Positions 21,394 to 32,776 of a stretch of 64,000 bases of DNA are shown here, piece after piece. The notes below the pieces were generated by a model. That model was not told where the DNA came from, searched no databases, and saw only the letters and a list, made by a program, of their open reading frames with translations. Within the stretch, counting starts at the first letter, position 1; every line of letters begins with the position of its first letter. Location: the NCBI GenBank assembly GCA_947396885.1, contig OX377206.1:18223114-18287113 (forward strand), in the 5' to 3' direction. The stretch is from Heligmosomoides polygyrus polygyrus (lineage: Eukaryota > Nematoda > Chromadorea > Rhabditida > Heligmosomidae). The position numbers were made by a program, and so were the translations under genes.

Positions 21394-21545
21394 AGCAATA
21401 TCTTCCCGTTTCCATATGTTTCGACAGATATGGTGTCGCGAATGCGATGGTTCGCTCCCTGATTTAAACCCAACTACCGTATCCGCGCGAGGTCCCCATA
21501 GGCGCCCTTCAAATTTCGAGCCTGCCTGCAAATGCTATTGGCCGG

Positions 21546-22932
21546 GAGAGGCAGTCGTTAGTTCCGACTCGGCTGCGCACTGACGATGCCGACAGTGCCT
21601 GTGGTGCCAATTAGCGTCGACTCGCACCGTGCCACCCGCCGCTTCGCGACGATCTCCAAGACAGCCCTCGCCGCCGTGCGATGGTGATCTAGCCAAGCAC
21701 GGGAGCCTGCAGATCGACCGCGACCCCACTGAGGCCGAACTTCGCAGATCGACCAGATTTACAGTTACAGCGGATAACTTTAGAGGGTTTACAAAGGCAG
21801 CGTAAAGAGTCGTACTGGTGCGAGACCTGCGCACTTTCATATCAGAATTCCGAGCTCTATCTGATGGGCTGTATAAGGACGCTTAAAAATTCCTCTGTAG
21901 AGATATTTTGACGCAGATTTCGAGCCAAAGGCTTCACGAGCAATTAGGCACGAATTTTGTATAGTTTATTATCAAAATTTTAAGCTCTGTCTGTTGGGCT
22001 GAACAAGAATGCTTAAAAATTCCCCTGTGGAGATATTTTGCAGGCCTTCTGATAAAGACTGCACAAACAACGTAAAAAAAACTTCTCCAGGAGATAGACT
22101 TGGAGGCGAAATGTTTGCTCATGCTTGAAATAACGGTGCTCCTCCTCAGAAGTTTTTCTTCATTCATGAAGGATGCAACATTATTCAACTGGCATGACAC
22201 TGGAAGAACAATTCAACACGTTGTGTGATAAAATTCAATTACCATAAATTTTTGCTCTTATCTTTTCAGTTTTAGTCTCGAGAAATATCGTGCTGGGTAC
22301 TATGAAGGTTCATAAAGATGTCGAGGATCTTAGAAAAAGCTGAGAAATATTATGAAAAACTAGAACAGGATTCTGCTAGGAAGGCTCTCTACTAAATGGA
22401 TTGTTCGCGCAGTCTTTTAATGAGGTCTGCGTCAAAATATCTCCACAGGCGAATTCTTAAGCATTCTTGAACAGCCCACCAGATAGAGTTTAAAATTTTG
22501 GTAATAAAGCATACAAAATTCGTGCCTAATTGTTCGTGAAGCCTTTGGCTCAAAGCCTGCGTGGAAGTATCTTTACAGAGGAATTTTTAAGCGTTCTTGT
22601 ACAGACCACCAGATAGAGCCCGAAATTCTGATATGAAAGTGTGTAGGTCTCGCACCAGTACGACTCTTTACGCTGCCTTTGTAAACCCTCTAAATAAATA
22701 ATCTACTGTAATTGTAAATCTGCTGGTCGATCTGTGAAGTTCGTCCTCAGTGCGTCGAGGTCGATCTGCAGGCTCCCGTGTTCGGCTAGGTCACCATCGC
22801 AAGGCGGCGAGGGCTGCCTTGGAGAACGTCGCGAAGCGGCGGGTGGTGCGGTGCGAGTCGTCGCTAATTGGCTCCGCGCGCACTGTCGGCATCGTCAGTG
22901 CGCCGCCGAGTCGGGACTAACGACTATCACCC
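21546..22932. mobile_element. MULE-like foldback element 1
   Basis: A 1387-bp insertion has long inverted arms (at least 300 bp) and termini beginning GAGAGGCAG / GGGTGATAG then TCGTTAGT. It is flanked by nine-base direct repeats ATTGGCCGG (21537-21545 and 22933-22941). The duplicate locus has a single ATTGGCCGG at 52930-52938, the empty site. A 9-bp duplication with long arms suggests the Mutator superfamily; no transposase is present. Confidence 0.8.
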
Positions 22933-22941
22933 ATTGGCCGG

Positions 22942-23435
22942 CGCGATACAGCGGGCATAAAGAGGGCCCGCCCTTCACCGATGTGTTCATTCTTGTCTTT
23001 CCTCGACTCGTCGATTGGCTACACAGATGCGACTATGTGGCGGCGCGACCTTGTGCGCTGCTCGGTCCCCATTCCTCCGGGGTTCTCGTGCGGATCCTTT
23101 CCGTACGTGCAGCCGTTTGCAATAACGGAAGGCCGCGAGCCTCGATTCGAGCTCGCCCGAGGTGAGCCGGGAGTAACTACCACACAAGTAAAGCTGGAAC
23201 GGCTTGACCTAAGCCTCCTACTGTATTTTTTGCTATTGGTATTCTGTTTTGCTACGGCATTCTGATGGTGCTACCTGTATGTAGTAAATCATGTAATCAT
23301 CTACTGCTTTGGCAAGTCCATGGCAGTTTACACTTAGCGCTCGCATGGTGGACATGCCGAGGCAAGTTCGCTGTGCAGGCTCGTTACCTGCTGGTATCTT
23401 TGTCGGACAACTGCTTCTCATGTCAATGCAACCGT
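22942..23435. other. Duplicated segment E', GC-rich part
   Basis: Matches about 52939-53430. It includes a TATA-like 'gcgggcataaagagggcccgc' and a conserved 'cgtacgtgcagccgtttgcaataacg' block. I see no conserved open frame in both copies, so it may be non-coding or part of an old mobile element. Confidence 0.45.
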
Positions 23436-23722
23436 GGTCTTTAAAGGATAAAGGACGGCGTTACTCAATCCCTTCTGGGATGCGCCAGCGCATTCTACTT
23501 CTACGGAATGTCGTGGAGGCGACATGAGTGCGTATTTGGCCATACAATGACTTGCGGTGGCCAGCCGATGAACAAGTCAGCGCTTTATCCTTCCCAGACA
23601 AGTCTGGTACCAATTCTCCGACCCCGGAAGGATGGAAGACTTGGTTGGCCTGGGCGGGAAATCCGAACCAGGAGCCTGGTATCGGGTGCACGCGATAGTC
23701 GCGCCTCCTCCGACTGCGCTAC
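23436..23722 (+). repeat. Dispersed repeat R, plus copy
   Basis: Inserted in the left duplicate only: the right copy passes directly from 'cttctcatagcaatac' to 'gttgtcactacgccc'. The unit contains 'ggatgcgccagcgcattctacttc', 'tttggccatacaatgac' and 'cctgggcgggaaatccgaaccagg'. It is the most complete copy in the window. Confidence 0.65.
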
Positions 23723-23764
23723 ACGCCGTGGTCATTACGCCCTTCGAATATCCACGGCTAGTTG

Positions 23765-23900
23765 AGCCACCCTCGAAAACATCATGTGGAGTAAAGGTCG
23801 GCAATTGCACTACTTCGCTTCGATGACTACATCTTGCTCATAACACCGAGCATTAGCTGGGCGGAGCGAATGTTGCCCGACTTTGATGCGCTTGTGGGAA
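23765..23900 (+). pseudogene. RTE reverse-transcriptase fragment, left duplicate
   Basis: Reads a broken version of the palm region found at 47.6 kb (ATLEN then a damaged stretch where the FADD motif should be). The same fragment starts the larger remnant at 53480-54361, so it was present before the duplication. Confidence 0.5.
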
Positions 23901-25480
23901 CCCGGTTGAATCCGCGAGAAAGCCTACATCGCCGTTAGAAAATCGATACTATCAATCGGTGTTGATGATGTGGTCGTAACTTTCCACCTGCTATGAAGCT
24001 CAGGTGATGCGTATGACACGTCTTCTAAACCTTGGCACACATCGTACGGCGTCTTCGACAGGTCTTCTGAACCCGAAAGCACGAGGCACTGGCACTTTTG
24101 TACATTTTTCACTATGTAGCGATATCGGCTTTCTCTCGGATTTAACCGACTGATTTGAGGGTCAGCCGATTATGATAACCGACTTTAGGGCTTCAAAGCA
24201 ACTGTGCAATTTTGAATGAGCGTCCTATATCGATCGATGTTATCGAATTCTTGACCGATAATGTGGGTTTTCTCCCCGATTAAACCGGTTTGGGTGGTAA
24301 ACACACGAATATCGTGGTCGATGTATGAGCGACACAAAAGGTGGAGGGTTTCCAATATGCTGTCAAAATCGGTTGATATATATTGTTTATTTCCTGACCG
24401 GTGATACACTGTTTTTTGTTCTTTCCGTGACAGCCCATTCAGATAGGATGTAAGACTTCTGGTCGAGATCAGTTACCTTAACCATTTGAAAATCCCTTTC
24501 AGTAAAAATCACCCTTATATTTATTTATGCGGCACATGAAGAAAATGACGGATCCAGATTCCTCGAGTCGGCCTCGGATGCAATTGATGGTACATATGTA
24601 TGTACGTGTATTTTTTTTGTGATGATGAATGTGATGGCGCCGTCAATGATTTGCGCATTTAAACTTCTGTGCAAAAATATGTCGGATTTCGGAAGACCCC
24701 CAAACTCGTGATGCGCCGTATTCCATTGTGACTTCAAGGACCCCCTTCTCCTTGAGTTTAACGACTTGGCAAACAAATAAACAATTTTTTATACTAATTG
24801 AGGGTGAGGATTCTCCCTATATGACTCGCTCCCCCCGTTCAGACATACGCTTTAGATCCTTCCGTTGTTAGACCTCTGTGACTTGAAGGTGGTCCTTGGG
24901 CGAACAACCTTTCAAGTTCCCTTGTTTTTTCCAGGCTCCGACAAAGGCGGCTGAAACGAAACGTTATCCCGATAAAGACATTATATCAATCTTGGTCTCG
25001 AGCCCAACGCAATTCTACGATTCCAGTTTAACATTATGCCAATATTCAGCGACGGTCGGACATGGAATATACATCAACCAGACGATCAGCGGCCTCGCGC
25101 CCGCCAAACGTCTGGTTGGGGGCTTCGCCCCCAAAGCCCGACCGTGTTCTTTTCTTCTTTAGGCGCTCTTACTTTCATTTCATTCTCCGAAATACATGCT
25201 CTACTGACCAGAGGAACACGCTGTGAGAGTCTCAATCGGAAGCGCTTAATCTGCGGAAACATAAGTGAAATGAATGGTCGGTGTCGGTAGACCTCTCGAT
25301 ACCGTTAACTCTCCGAAACCAATCATGTTGCTCCGATAACTTTAACTATTCTCCTTACCCTCACTCTCAACCCCGTCAATACCCCTTACACTTGTGGCGG
25401 AGTGGAATAAATAAATAAATAAAGGTGTAGTGAGAGTCAAGTACACGCACACTCAACGAAGCCTTTAAAAAGTCTTCTCA
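23901..25480. other. No gene seen; low-copy sequence
   Basis: About 24120-24420 contains loosely repeated 'cgataat...ccgattaaaccgg' phrases. The 24920-25130 part includes a 'ggctgaaacgaaacgttatccc' phrase resembling the short repeat near 44410, and an inverted 'ccaaacgtctggttggg'. No splice-supported exon was found. Confidence 0.35.
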
Positions 25481-25504
25481 CGAATGCTGTGCAAATTATG
25501 ATCT

Positions 25505-25680
25505 GTGGAATGACTTCTGGATCTGGACGCACGTTGTACGACGTCTGGGTCACGTGTTCTGAATCCGGACGCATGTTGATATCGTCTGTGATACATATGC
25601 TGAGCCCCAACGCACGTGTAACGACGTCAGCAGCACATATCCTGAAGCCTGATATCCATTGGACGATACTGATAAAAAAT
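25505..25680. repeat. 42-bp minisatellite, about four units
   Basis: Four units of 42 bp, each with 'tctg(a/g)atc(t/c)ggacgca' near the start and 'gacgtc' near the end, give a 14-residue periodic frame on the plus strand. The unit length equals that at 18180-18307 and next to the assembly gap. Confidence 0.6.
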
Positions 25681-25723
25681 CATGGTGCGCCCGTACTGGT
25701 CCCCTTCACTGGTCCCCTTTACC

Positions 25724-25784
<61 letters not shown>
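25724..25784. repeat. (CT)n microsatellite
   Basis: About 30 uninterrupted CT dinucleotides, followed by 380 bp of C/T-rich degenerate 'ctggtcccc' repeats up to 26160. Confidence 0.95.
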
Positions 25785-25786
<2 letters not shown>

Positions 25787-26164
25787 CATCCTTATACGGG
25801 TCACCTCTTCATTGGGCCTCCTTCACCACTCCTCCCAACCCCCGTTACTGGTTTCACCTCTGCTGGTCTCCCCTTTTCTGGTCCCTTTTACTGATCCCCT
25901 CTTCACTGGTCCCTCCTCTCCCCCCCCCCCCCCCCGTTACCGGTCCACCCTCAGGGGACCCTCCCTTGCAGTGGTCCCTCTTAGTGGTCTCCTCTTCACT
26001 GGTCCTCCTTCATTCTACTCCCCCCATTACTGGACCCTTCCCTGCAGTGGTCCCCCTTAGTGTTCCCCTCTTCATTGGCCCTCCTTCACCACTACCCCCC
26101 CCCCCCCCATTACTGGACCCTCCTTTGCTGGTCCCCCATTACTGATCCCCCTTCACTGGTCACC

Positions 26165-26342
26165 CATCGGTGACATTTCGTCTGAACCGGAACACCCCTT
26201 GCACGATATCGATGAGACCCCTTCTTAACCCAAGCATCCATTCCGCGACATCGGCGACACCTCTTCTTAACCTAGACACCGACTGCGCGACATGGGTGAC
26301 ACAACTCCTGAACCCGGACGCCCGTCGGGCGACGTCTGTAAC
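26165..26342 (-). repeat. 42-bp minisatellite running into the assembly gap
   Basis: On the minus strand the units read as 14-residue repeats (VTHVAQSVSRLRRG, VADVAEWMLGLRRG, LIDIVQGVFRFRRN). The array ends at the N run, so it is probably longer than shown and may be the reason for the gap. Confidence 0.65.
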
Positions 26343-26542
26343 NNNNNNNNNNNNNNNNNNNNNNNNNNNNNNNNNNNNNNNNNNNNNNNNNNNNNNNNNN
26401 NNNNNNNNNNNNNNNNNNNNNNNNNNNNNNNNNNNNNNNNNNNNNNNNNNNNNNNNNNNNNNNNNNNNNNNNNNNNNNNNNNNNNNNNNNNNNNNNNNNN
26501 NNNNNNNNNNNNNNNNNNNNNNNNNNNNNNNNNNNNNNNNNN
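26343..26542. other. Assembly gap (200 N)
   Basis: Exactly 200 N, a round number typical of an arbitrary scaffold gap. Frames spanning it are meaningless. Confidence 0.99.
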
Positions 26543-26799
26543 ATTTCTCTTGGATGAAAAGCTGGTATATGAACGGAGATATTTCTGCTTGAACGCGATA
26601 CTTCATTTCAGGCATTATTCTTACTCCAGCTTATCTGATGTAGCGCCATTGCGGGCAACGATATATTAACGCCGTCCCTCGTCCTTCATTGTTCATATAC
26701 AACATTATCAGCGAATTACATGCATCACTGGTTTTACACCTCATGGAACAAAACCAGCACACGTTTGGCAGCAACAGTCGGAGCTGCCTTCCTGTCAAT

Positions 26800-28560
26800 C
26801 GGGCCTCTTCCGAGTGCGTTGTCACGCGCTATGGAGAGCGATTCAGCGGTTAGGTACGTTCAGGAGCTGTCGCAACCTGTCGATAACACGCTATTTGACA
26901 CATGATAGACAGCTCACAAAATTCATTACTCACGAGGAAGTCGCACAACAAATACGCTAGATTTAACAGACAATAATCCTACAGCAACCCTCTTGGGGAA
27001 CAAATCAGAAGCTACCCACAAAAAGCGACTTCTTCAGCAGTTCAGATGACAAGCAGACTCATATGCACCTAAATACTAGGTACCAAGGAAGATTCTGCCA
27101 CTTTCACGCCATTTCAGAACAAGCACATATGAAAACTAGATCACTTAGTGAAAAATGAACACACTATCTGCTTAAGTAAAAAATACAGTATAAAATTAGT
27201 GAGCCTTTCACAAGGAGTGGAAGCCTCGGCGCCGTTTAAAGGCCTTGCCACGCTCGGCAGCAGCGGCAGCGGCATCGGCGGCGGCAAACGTTTAACCATA
27301 GGGACAACTGCATCTATTTGGCGGGAATTGATGCCACTGCCCTATGCTTAAGCATTTGGAGCCGCAGCTGCCGCTGGCGCTGTTGCTGGGTGTGTCAGGG
27401 CCTTAACTCTTAGGTTATAGCATAGCCGATGGATATCGCAGGAGGATAAAAATGACAAGCCTGCAAAGGAAGAAGCCATCGCATCAAAAGTGTTCTTCTA
27501 CTGTTGAACTGCAAATGAAAGGAATAGGCAACCATGCAAAGCAAGTATCGAGCAAGAAGACCGCACATATCCAACAGTATAAACGAAGACAGCAGATCAT
27601 AAGACAGGGTTGAGACACAGCAGATCATAAGACAGGGTTAAGACAGGGTTGGAAGCTTGCATCATAAAGCTTCACTTAACTGGCGCGGCTGAGCACTTTA
27701 TGCGCTGTTAGAATGCTTAAAAATGGGTGTGGGATTAGCTTATGAAGAGACAACAACCGATGTGCAGGAAGGTGTTGGCGCTCAGTGCTCAAGCTGGCAT
27801 ATCTCGTAAGGGAACAAACACAGACCAGTGGTTGTGCACCGTTACTTCTCTAGCCGCTCATCTGAAAACTGAATTGGTCATCACAATGTCATCAATCACG
27901 GAATCAACGCCTACAACGAAGTTCGACAATTTTCTCAACTGCGCCCACATCACTGCTACGTAATTACCTGAAACGGGGAGGCACATAGCGACCGCTAGTG
28001 GAACTAAACATTTACTCTCTGAATCCAGTTATGTTCTCCCTTGCATAGGCCACGGAAGTTAGCAGAACCTTTCTCTGCACCTAATATCATACAGAACTCT
28101 GTAGTACACTAAAAATAATCACTTCAACACATTTTCAAGCAGAAGGATGCAGCTAAGGAAGAGCAAACCTCACCATAGTCGATCCAACTGCCAAGGAAAC
28201 AGGAGCTGTTCCACAACTGTGAAAGACTCTGAAACACAAATGAAGCAACGACAGCTAGAGTCCGTACACTCCACAACATACTACGGGTAGCGCACGCGGA
28301 CAAGGCGCCGATTCAAGGTTCATAATTTTGGTCTCGCTTTCGGCGAACCAATCTTTTTATTTCCAGATGGTCGGTGGCGGTGGTATCCTCCTTGGTAAAG
28401 ATAAAACAAATACTGAACAAATATATAGAATAACGAACGAGGTTTCGAGATTATATTATATTATTTGAGACAAGGTTTGCCTGAATCTTATCGACTAGAA
28501 ATCATAATTTTTCACAAATTTTCGAGCTCTTCGTTCTTCCTGACTCTACCTTCTTCACTG
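26800..28560. other. Left part of family copy C
   Basis: About 26830-27120 matches 13150-13450 in copy B ('gtacgttcagga', 'gctgtcgcaacctg', 'aacacg'). 27220-27400 is a GC-rich, MITE-like insertion, and 27588-27652 is a short tandem repeat of 'cagcagatcataagacagggtt'. No supported exon. Confidence 0.4.
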
Positions 28561-28621
28561 TTTTGGGGTCATACAATAGCCTTTTTGTGTGTTGGCATGA
28601 TACTTTTGAATTTCTTTGCAG

Positions 28622-28817
28622 TTTTGACCTTCAGTTCGAGCGTGGCGTCTTCGTCGGCAATGAACATGGCATTCAGATGCATATAGAATGCGCGCACTGT
28701 CCGCATATGGCTGATGCCGGCATCGATGGCATGGTGGAGAGCGAGTGCTTTGTGCTAGCCAGTGCGCAGAACCATCACTTCTCTAGCGTCCATCACCGTT
28801 TGTGCACCAACGGTTAA
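28622..28817 (+). CDS. Candidate terminal exon, plus strand, unidentified
   Basis: A canonical acceptor ('gaatttctttgcag') is followed by a 65-residue frame to a TAA. It includes FERGVFVGNEHGIQMHIECA, then HCPHMADAGIDG and CFVLASAQNHHFSSVHHRLC. Cys and His are frequent (four C, nine H), which might mean metal binding. No upstream exon could be joined with confidence in the 1.7 kb to the left, and it has no counterpart in copies A or B. Confidence 0.4.
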
Positions 28818-29194
28818 GGCCTTTATCGCAGCTTGGATATGTCGCCGTCAAAAAAGCGCGAATTGGCCTGTATGGAAGGGCTTGCGAAAACATTAAATAG
28901 TCTACCGGTTGACCACTACGAGTCGACATCAGCGGAGCCGGATAGCCTGGCGTGGCCCGCACACTCTGGCGCTGGTAACAGATAATCCTAAGGGATCGTT
29001 CAGTGTGGCGCGACGCGGGACATGATGTAAAAATAAGCTCCCATATCGATCGCGCTACGAGATGAATCGATATTGGAGCCTATCATTACATTGCGTCGCA
29101 GCTCGCGGCCGAATAGTCGATGAAAACCCGCCGAGCACGTCGCCACAGTAGCGGCCGGCATGTGAGATGGTGTCCCTGGTTGATCGCAGACATG

Positions 29195-29355
29195 GCATAC
29201 TTTTTCGCGTGTTCAGCGTTGGTCCTAGATGGCTCGCCGATGCGCTCTCTTGCAGAGCGATGAGCGATGCAGGGAGCGCTGAGAACCCTACGTCTTTTCG
29301 CGTTGCTCCGCAAAAACTCATCGCCGCGATTTGATCGCGGCGACGGGAAGTATGC
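29195..29355. mobile_element. MITE with GCATAC-type ends
   Basis: Bounded by 'gcatactttttcgcg' and 'cgcggcgacgggaagtatgc', with internal complementarity. A related unit lies at about 43985-44290, which shares 'ggcatactttttcgcg' and 'ttgcagagcg(a/t)tgagcgatg'. Confidence 0.5.
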
Positions 29356-29365
29356 AAGAGGACAG

Positions 29366-29502
29366 AGCCCTAGTTTATACTTGCGTCGCTACGCGGCGCG
29401 GCACCATGACCGCCATAGACATCGATTTTTCGAGCCGCCCCGTCGATATCTATCTCCACCATCGTGCCGCACCGCGCAGCAGCGCAAGTATAAACTAGGG
29501 CT
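29366..29502. mobile_element. GC-rich palindromic MITE
   Basis: 137 bp with inverted ends 'agccctagtttatacttgcg', arms about 45 bp long. Same terminal family as the MITE at 10191-10317. Confidence 0.75.
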
Positions 29503-29509
29503 AAGACAG

Positions 29510-29765
29510 GGCACTGGAGCGCTGCCGGAGGATCCGGTTGACGCCTGCACCTGATCCCAAGTTTCTCAATCGAATTAGCCGTTCAGGCCAGCAAAGCCTT
29601 CCATTTATTGGAAATAGACTTGTCCGAGAAGCACAAAACACTGACATGTCCATCGACTGGCCGCCGTAAGTCATCGTGTGGGCCAAATACGCATTTAAAT
29701 TGCCTCCACGACACCTTGGAAAACTAGAATGCATAGAGCATCCCAAAGGTAATTAATTACCGCTG
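29510..29765 (-). repeat. Dispersed repeat R, minus copy, in family copy C
   Basis: Inverse of the 23480-23720 block, recognisable from 'ttggcctgaacggctaat' and 'cattgtgtgggccaaatacgc'-type phrases. It directly follows the MITE. Confidence 0.6.
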
Positions 29766-30399
29766 TCTTTCATCCGTAAACCTAAGCCGTGTTCAGATTT
29801 TGAACGAGGAACTTCTGCACTACAAGCAACATATCCATCTAACTGATCGCCGCCACAAAAAGACATAATTAGCTAACTAGGAAGCTGGGATCTCTTGGAA
29901 ACGAATACTTACTGCTTGAAAATGTCTTCAATAACCTTTCTGTTATTTTAAACACCTACTAATATGTTATTATTATGCTTAATAGAAAGCTGTTTTTGTT
30001 GTCAAAGACATACAAGGCACGGAAGAAATACATCGGAAGTGCTAGCATCAGTTTACATTACCTTTGCCCTGCTTGAATTCTACGCTTGCTGATTGGAATG
30101 CGGAGAATCACATCGAACATATGAGAATGGACTCCCTCCAAAACTTCTAATCTTCCTCTGCGCGCACTAAAACCGCTGAGTTACGGCTATTGAGCAACCA
30201 GCAAGCACATTACAAGTCAGAAACAGTACCATGATCTCGTCCTCGGCTTGGAAGTAAATGTAGGACAATGTCTGCTCCAGATCTTCACCTCTGCCGAAGC
30301 GACGAGCTAAAGCAAGAAATCAGTCTGTCAAAATCGCAACAATTTCGGATGATTTCGATAAAGTCATCGGCAAAAATCCAGGACGTGATTTGAAAGAAC

Positions 30400-31770
30400 C
30401 ACATGAAAAGTCTTGTTTTTTTTGCGAAGAAGCGTTATTTACAGGGATGTGCAGAAATTTTTTCGAGAGAAGCGTAACTTGGAACACCGAACGAAAAGGC
30501 ACAAAATGGACGGAAACCGGAATTCGAAACATGGAAACTCAAAACCCGTTACTTACTTAATTTTCAAAAATATACATCCATAATGGTAGTAATAACTAGA
30601 TTGCCGTTAACGAATTTACGAAGCGGGCAAGGAAGCATGCCACTCTTTTCCAGCAACATAATAATAAAAACCTTTGAATTCGTATTATTATTAGGATGAT
30701 ATTTCAAGAGTTATTAGTGTAACAAACCGAAGTTTGTGCTAAATCTTCCTGTAAATAGGAAGAAAGTATTTTAAACGCAATGCATTCAGCTGACAAGTAA
30801 GATTCCAGATTTTGCCACTCATAAAACTTAACCGGTGTCATTGAATGCTCCGGATATATCCTAATTGGAAGGGGGTGGCAGCGCTAAGGTTACAGTGCAG
30901 CATCCCACGACACGATACCCACTCTTAGTTCGCATGAGTGGCATAATATCATTTGTCAGTAGCTGAAGCTCTGAGATAAGCTCAGGCAAGACACCGCATG
31001 CCCTCCTCCGACTAGGATAGATTCAATATTCCCTATGGAAAGCAATGTTAACAACCTAAGAGTGCTTACAGAAATCTGATCCAGAACTGGTTTTTCAAGC
31101 CAGACCTAAGATTATTAGAGAAAAAGATAAGCATGCTCCTGGTAAGAAATTTGAATCTTGATTCAAACACTCATAAAACCTTTGTGGACCTAGACTACTA
31201 GATAGTACATCGTTTCAAGAATAAGAAAAAAGAATCCAATTGGGCTACTGTTTCGACATCAGGACGCACAACCGGTTTGCAGAGCAACACCATCACAAAA
31301 AAGGCGACGCATAGTTGATCTCTTTTTAAAGTCTTTCGTTTATGTTCAAGACATGAATGAAGGCAGTGCAAAACAATCAGTGAGTGATAAGTCATCGTTT
31401 CCGTTCCGTCTTCCGGCGCAAAAAAAAGAGCGGAACAACGAAGAAACCACGAAAGGAAAAGGAACAACGAAACGGAAGGGCTAAAACTGGCGAAAACCGG
31501 AATTCGGAACACGGTAACGGAAACTCCGAACATCCGTGGTTATTTATAATATGACAATTGAAAAACAATTAGCCTGTTGAGCACCTAGTCTTGGTAACTG
31601 CTCACTGAAAAAAACGCAGTGTAATGGACATTAGTTTCATATTTACTTGTCATGACATCACCCCCCCCCCCTGACATATCTATTCGATCTCCTCCGATAC
31701 GCTAATTTTCAAAATCTATAATTCAGATGAATACGGTTGACTATGAACTTTCTGTGATATTTAGCCGCGC
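30400..31770. other. Copy C interior without supported exons
   Basis: About 30420-30540 and 31380-31530 share 'ggaattcggaacacgg'-like phrases. The rest appears unique. No splice-supported exon was seen. Confidence 0.3.
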
Positions 31771-31779
31771 GATATAATC

Positions 31780-31990
31780 TCACCTAAGATGTTTGGGGGA
31801 CTCGAGGTGCCAAAGAATGGTCACGTCGAAGTGCGACCCCAGCAAGATGGCTATCCTCGAGCAGAGTGCAACGATGTCGCAGATGCATACCCCGTTACGA
31901 GGATGGAAGGAAGGACACGGTGAGAAGACAAACCGACGGACCTCCTCGACATCCGCCGAAATCCTGTCCTTCGGATACACAAGCGGAAAT
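31780..31990 (-). other. Conserved open block downstream of copy C exon S
   Basis: The minus frame contains FSPCPSFHPRNGVCICDIV and a hydrophobic run. Copy B (15480-15590) shares 'catgtccttccttcc' and 'cggggtatgcatctgc' but is not open in the same frame. It could be 3' untranslated sequence or a further exon. Confidence 0.3.
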
Positions 31991-32024
31991 AAATTACCTA
32001 GGAATTCTTAAATAAGCGCATTTC

Positions 32025-32119
32025 CTAGCGGACTTCCTTCCGTAGATTTTTGCAGCAGAAAACACTGCGACTACGCATAAAAACCAGCTTATTCGGGAAA
32101 TCACTGTGCAGTTGAAATG
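32025..32119 (-). CDS. Family copy C, exon S
   Basis: A 95-nt frame encodes FQLHSDFPNKLVFMRSRSVF, then CCKNLRKEVR and stop. It begins with the two bases required to complete the exon W codon. The acceptor 'ctacgcgtag' retains AG. Confidence 0.5.
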
Positions 32120-32186
32120 CTACGCGTAGCAATGAACCGGTGACACTCAACGAAACAGAAATAGAAAACAGTTCGGTTGGACTTAC

Positions 32187-32247
32187 GAAGCTCTTCCTCA
32201 GCTCGAACGCGCCACTCGGAGAGATCCCTGTCTCCACAGGTTTTGCA
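32187..32247 (-). CDS. Family copy C, exon W (CxxCGD motif)
   Basis: A 61-nt exon has a canonical acceptor ('aattccttttag') and donor (CTTC|gtaagtcc), encoding CKTCGDRDLSEWRVRAEEEL plus one base. This is the best-preserved exon W. The CxxC pair and the charged RAEEE stretch are invariant or nearly so in all three copies. Confidence 0.6.
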
Positions 32248-32776
32248 CTAAAAGGAATTGATAGTCAGAGCCAGTGATCCTGGTCCTGAATACGTAGCTG
32301 TGGCACTGGCAAAAAACTGGAGAAACTTGAAAGCATATATTTCCTCATGATAACTTCACTACAGCAAGGATACACACGATTATGAGGTCAGGTCACTCTC
32401 TCGATTTCCCGTTCTACACATTACAGGAAACCTTGTAGCAAACCCATCGAAAGAGAACATTTTCCTAGATTTGTAATGAAGAGTGGGCTTCAGGTGCTCC
32501 ACCGACTCCAAGCACTAACACTACGTCCTCGTTGTTACGCCGCCTTCAGAATGACTACAGAACACCCCGAACTCTCAAATGTAGAACAACGGGCATATGT
32601 CGATTTTATCGATCGATACTTGATGGATGAGTTCCCAAAGGAGTTGTCCAACCGTCTGCAAATCCACGTCATTTCGAAGACGTAACAGTGATCGACCATA
32701 TCTATGTCATGGGTGTCCGAAGCCGAAGAACCACTGGCTTACCCCCATGCTATATTGCCAGCAGCTCAATTTTTGC

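Noticed and set aside
25489..26145. 218-codon plus-strand open frame
   Set aside because: It is a translation of the 42-bp minisatellite, the CT microsatellite and C/T-rich degenerate repeats.
26160..26669. Open frames crossing 26343-26542
   Set aside because: They span the run of N and have no meaning.
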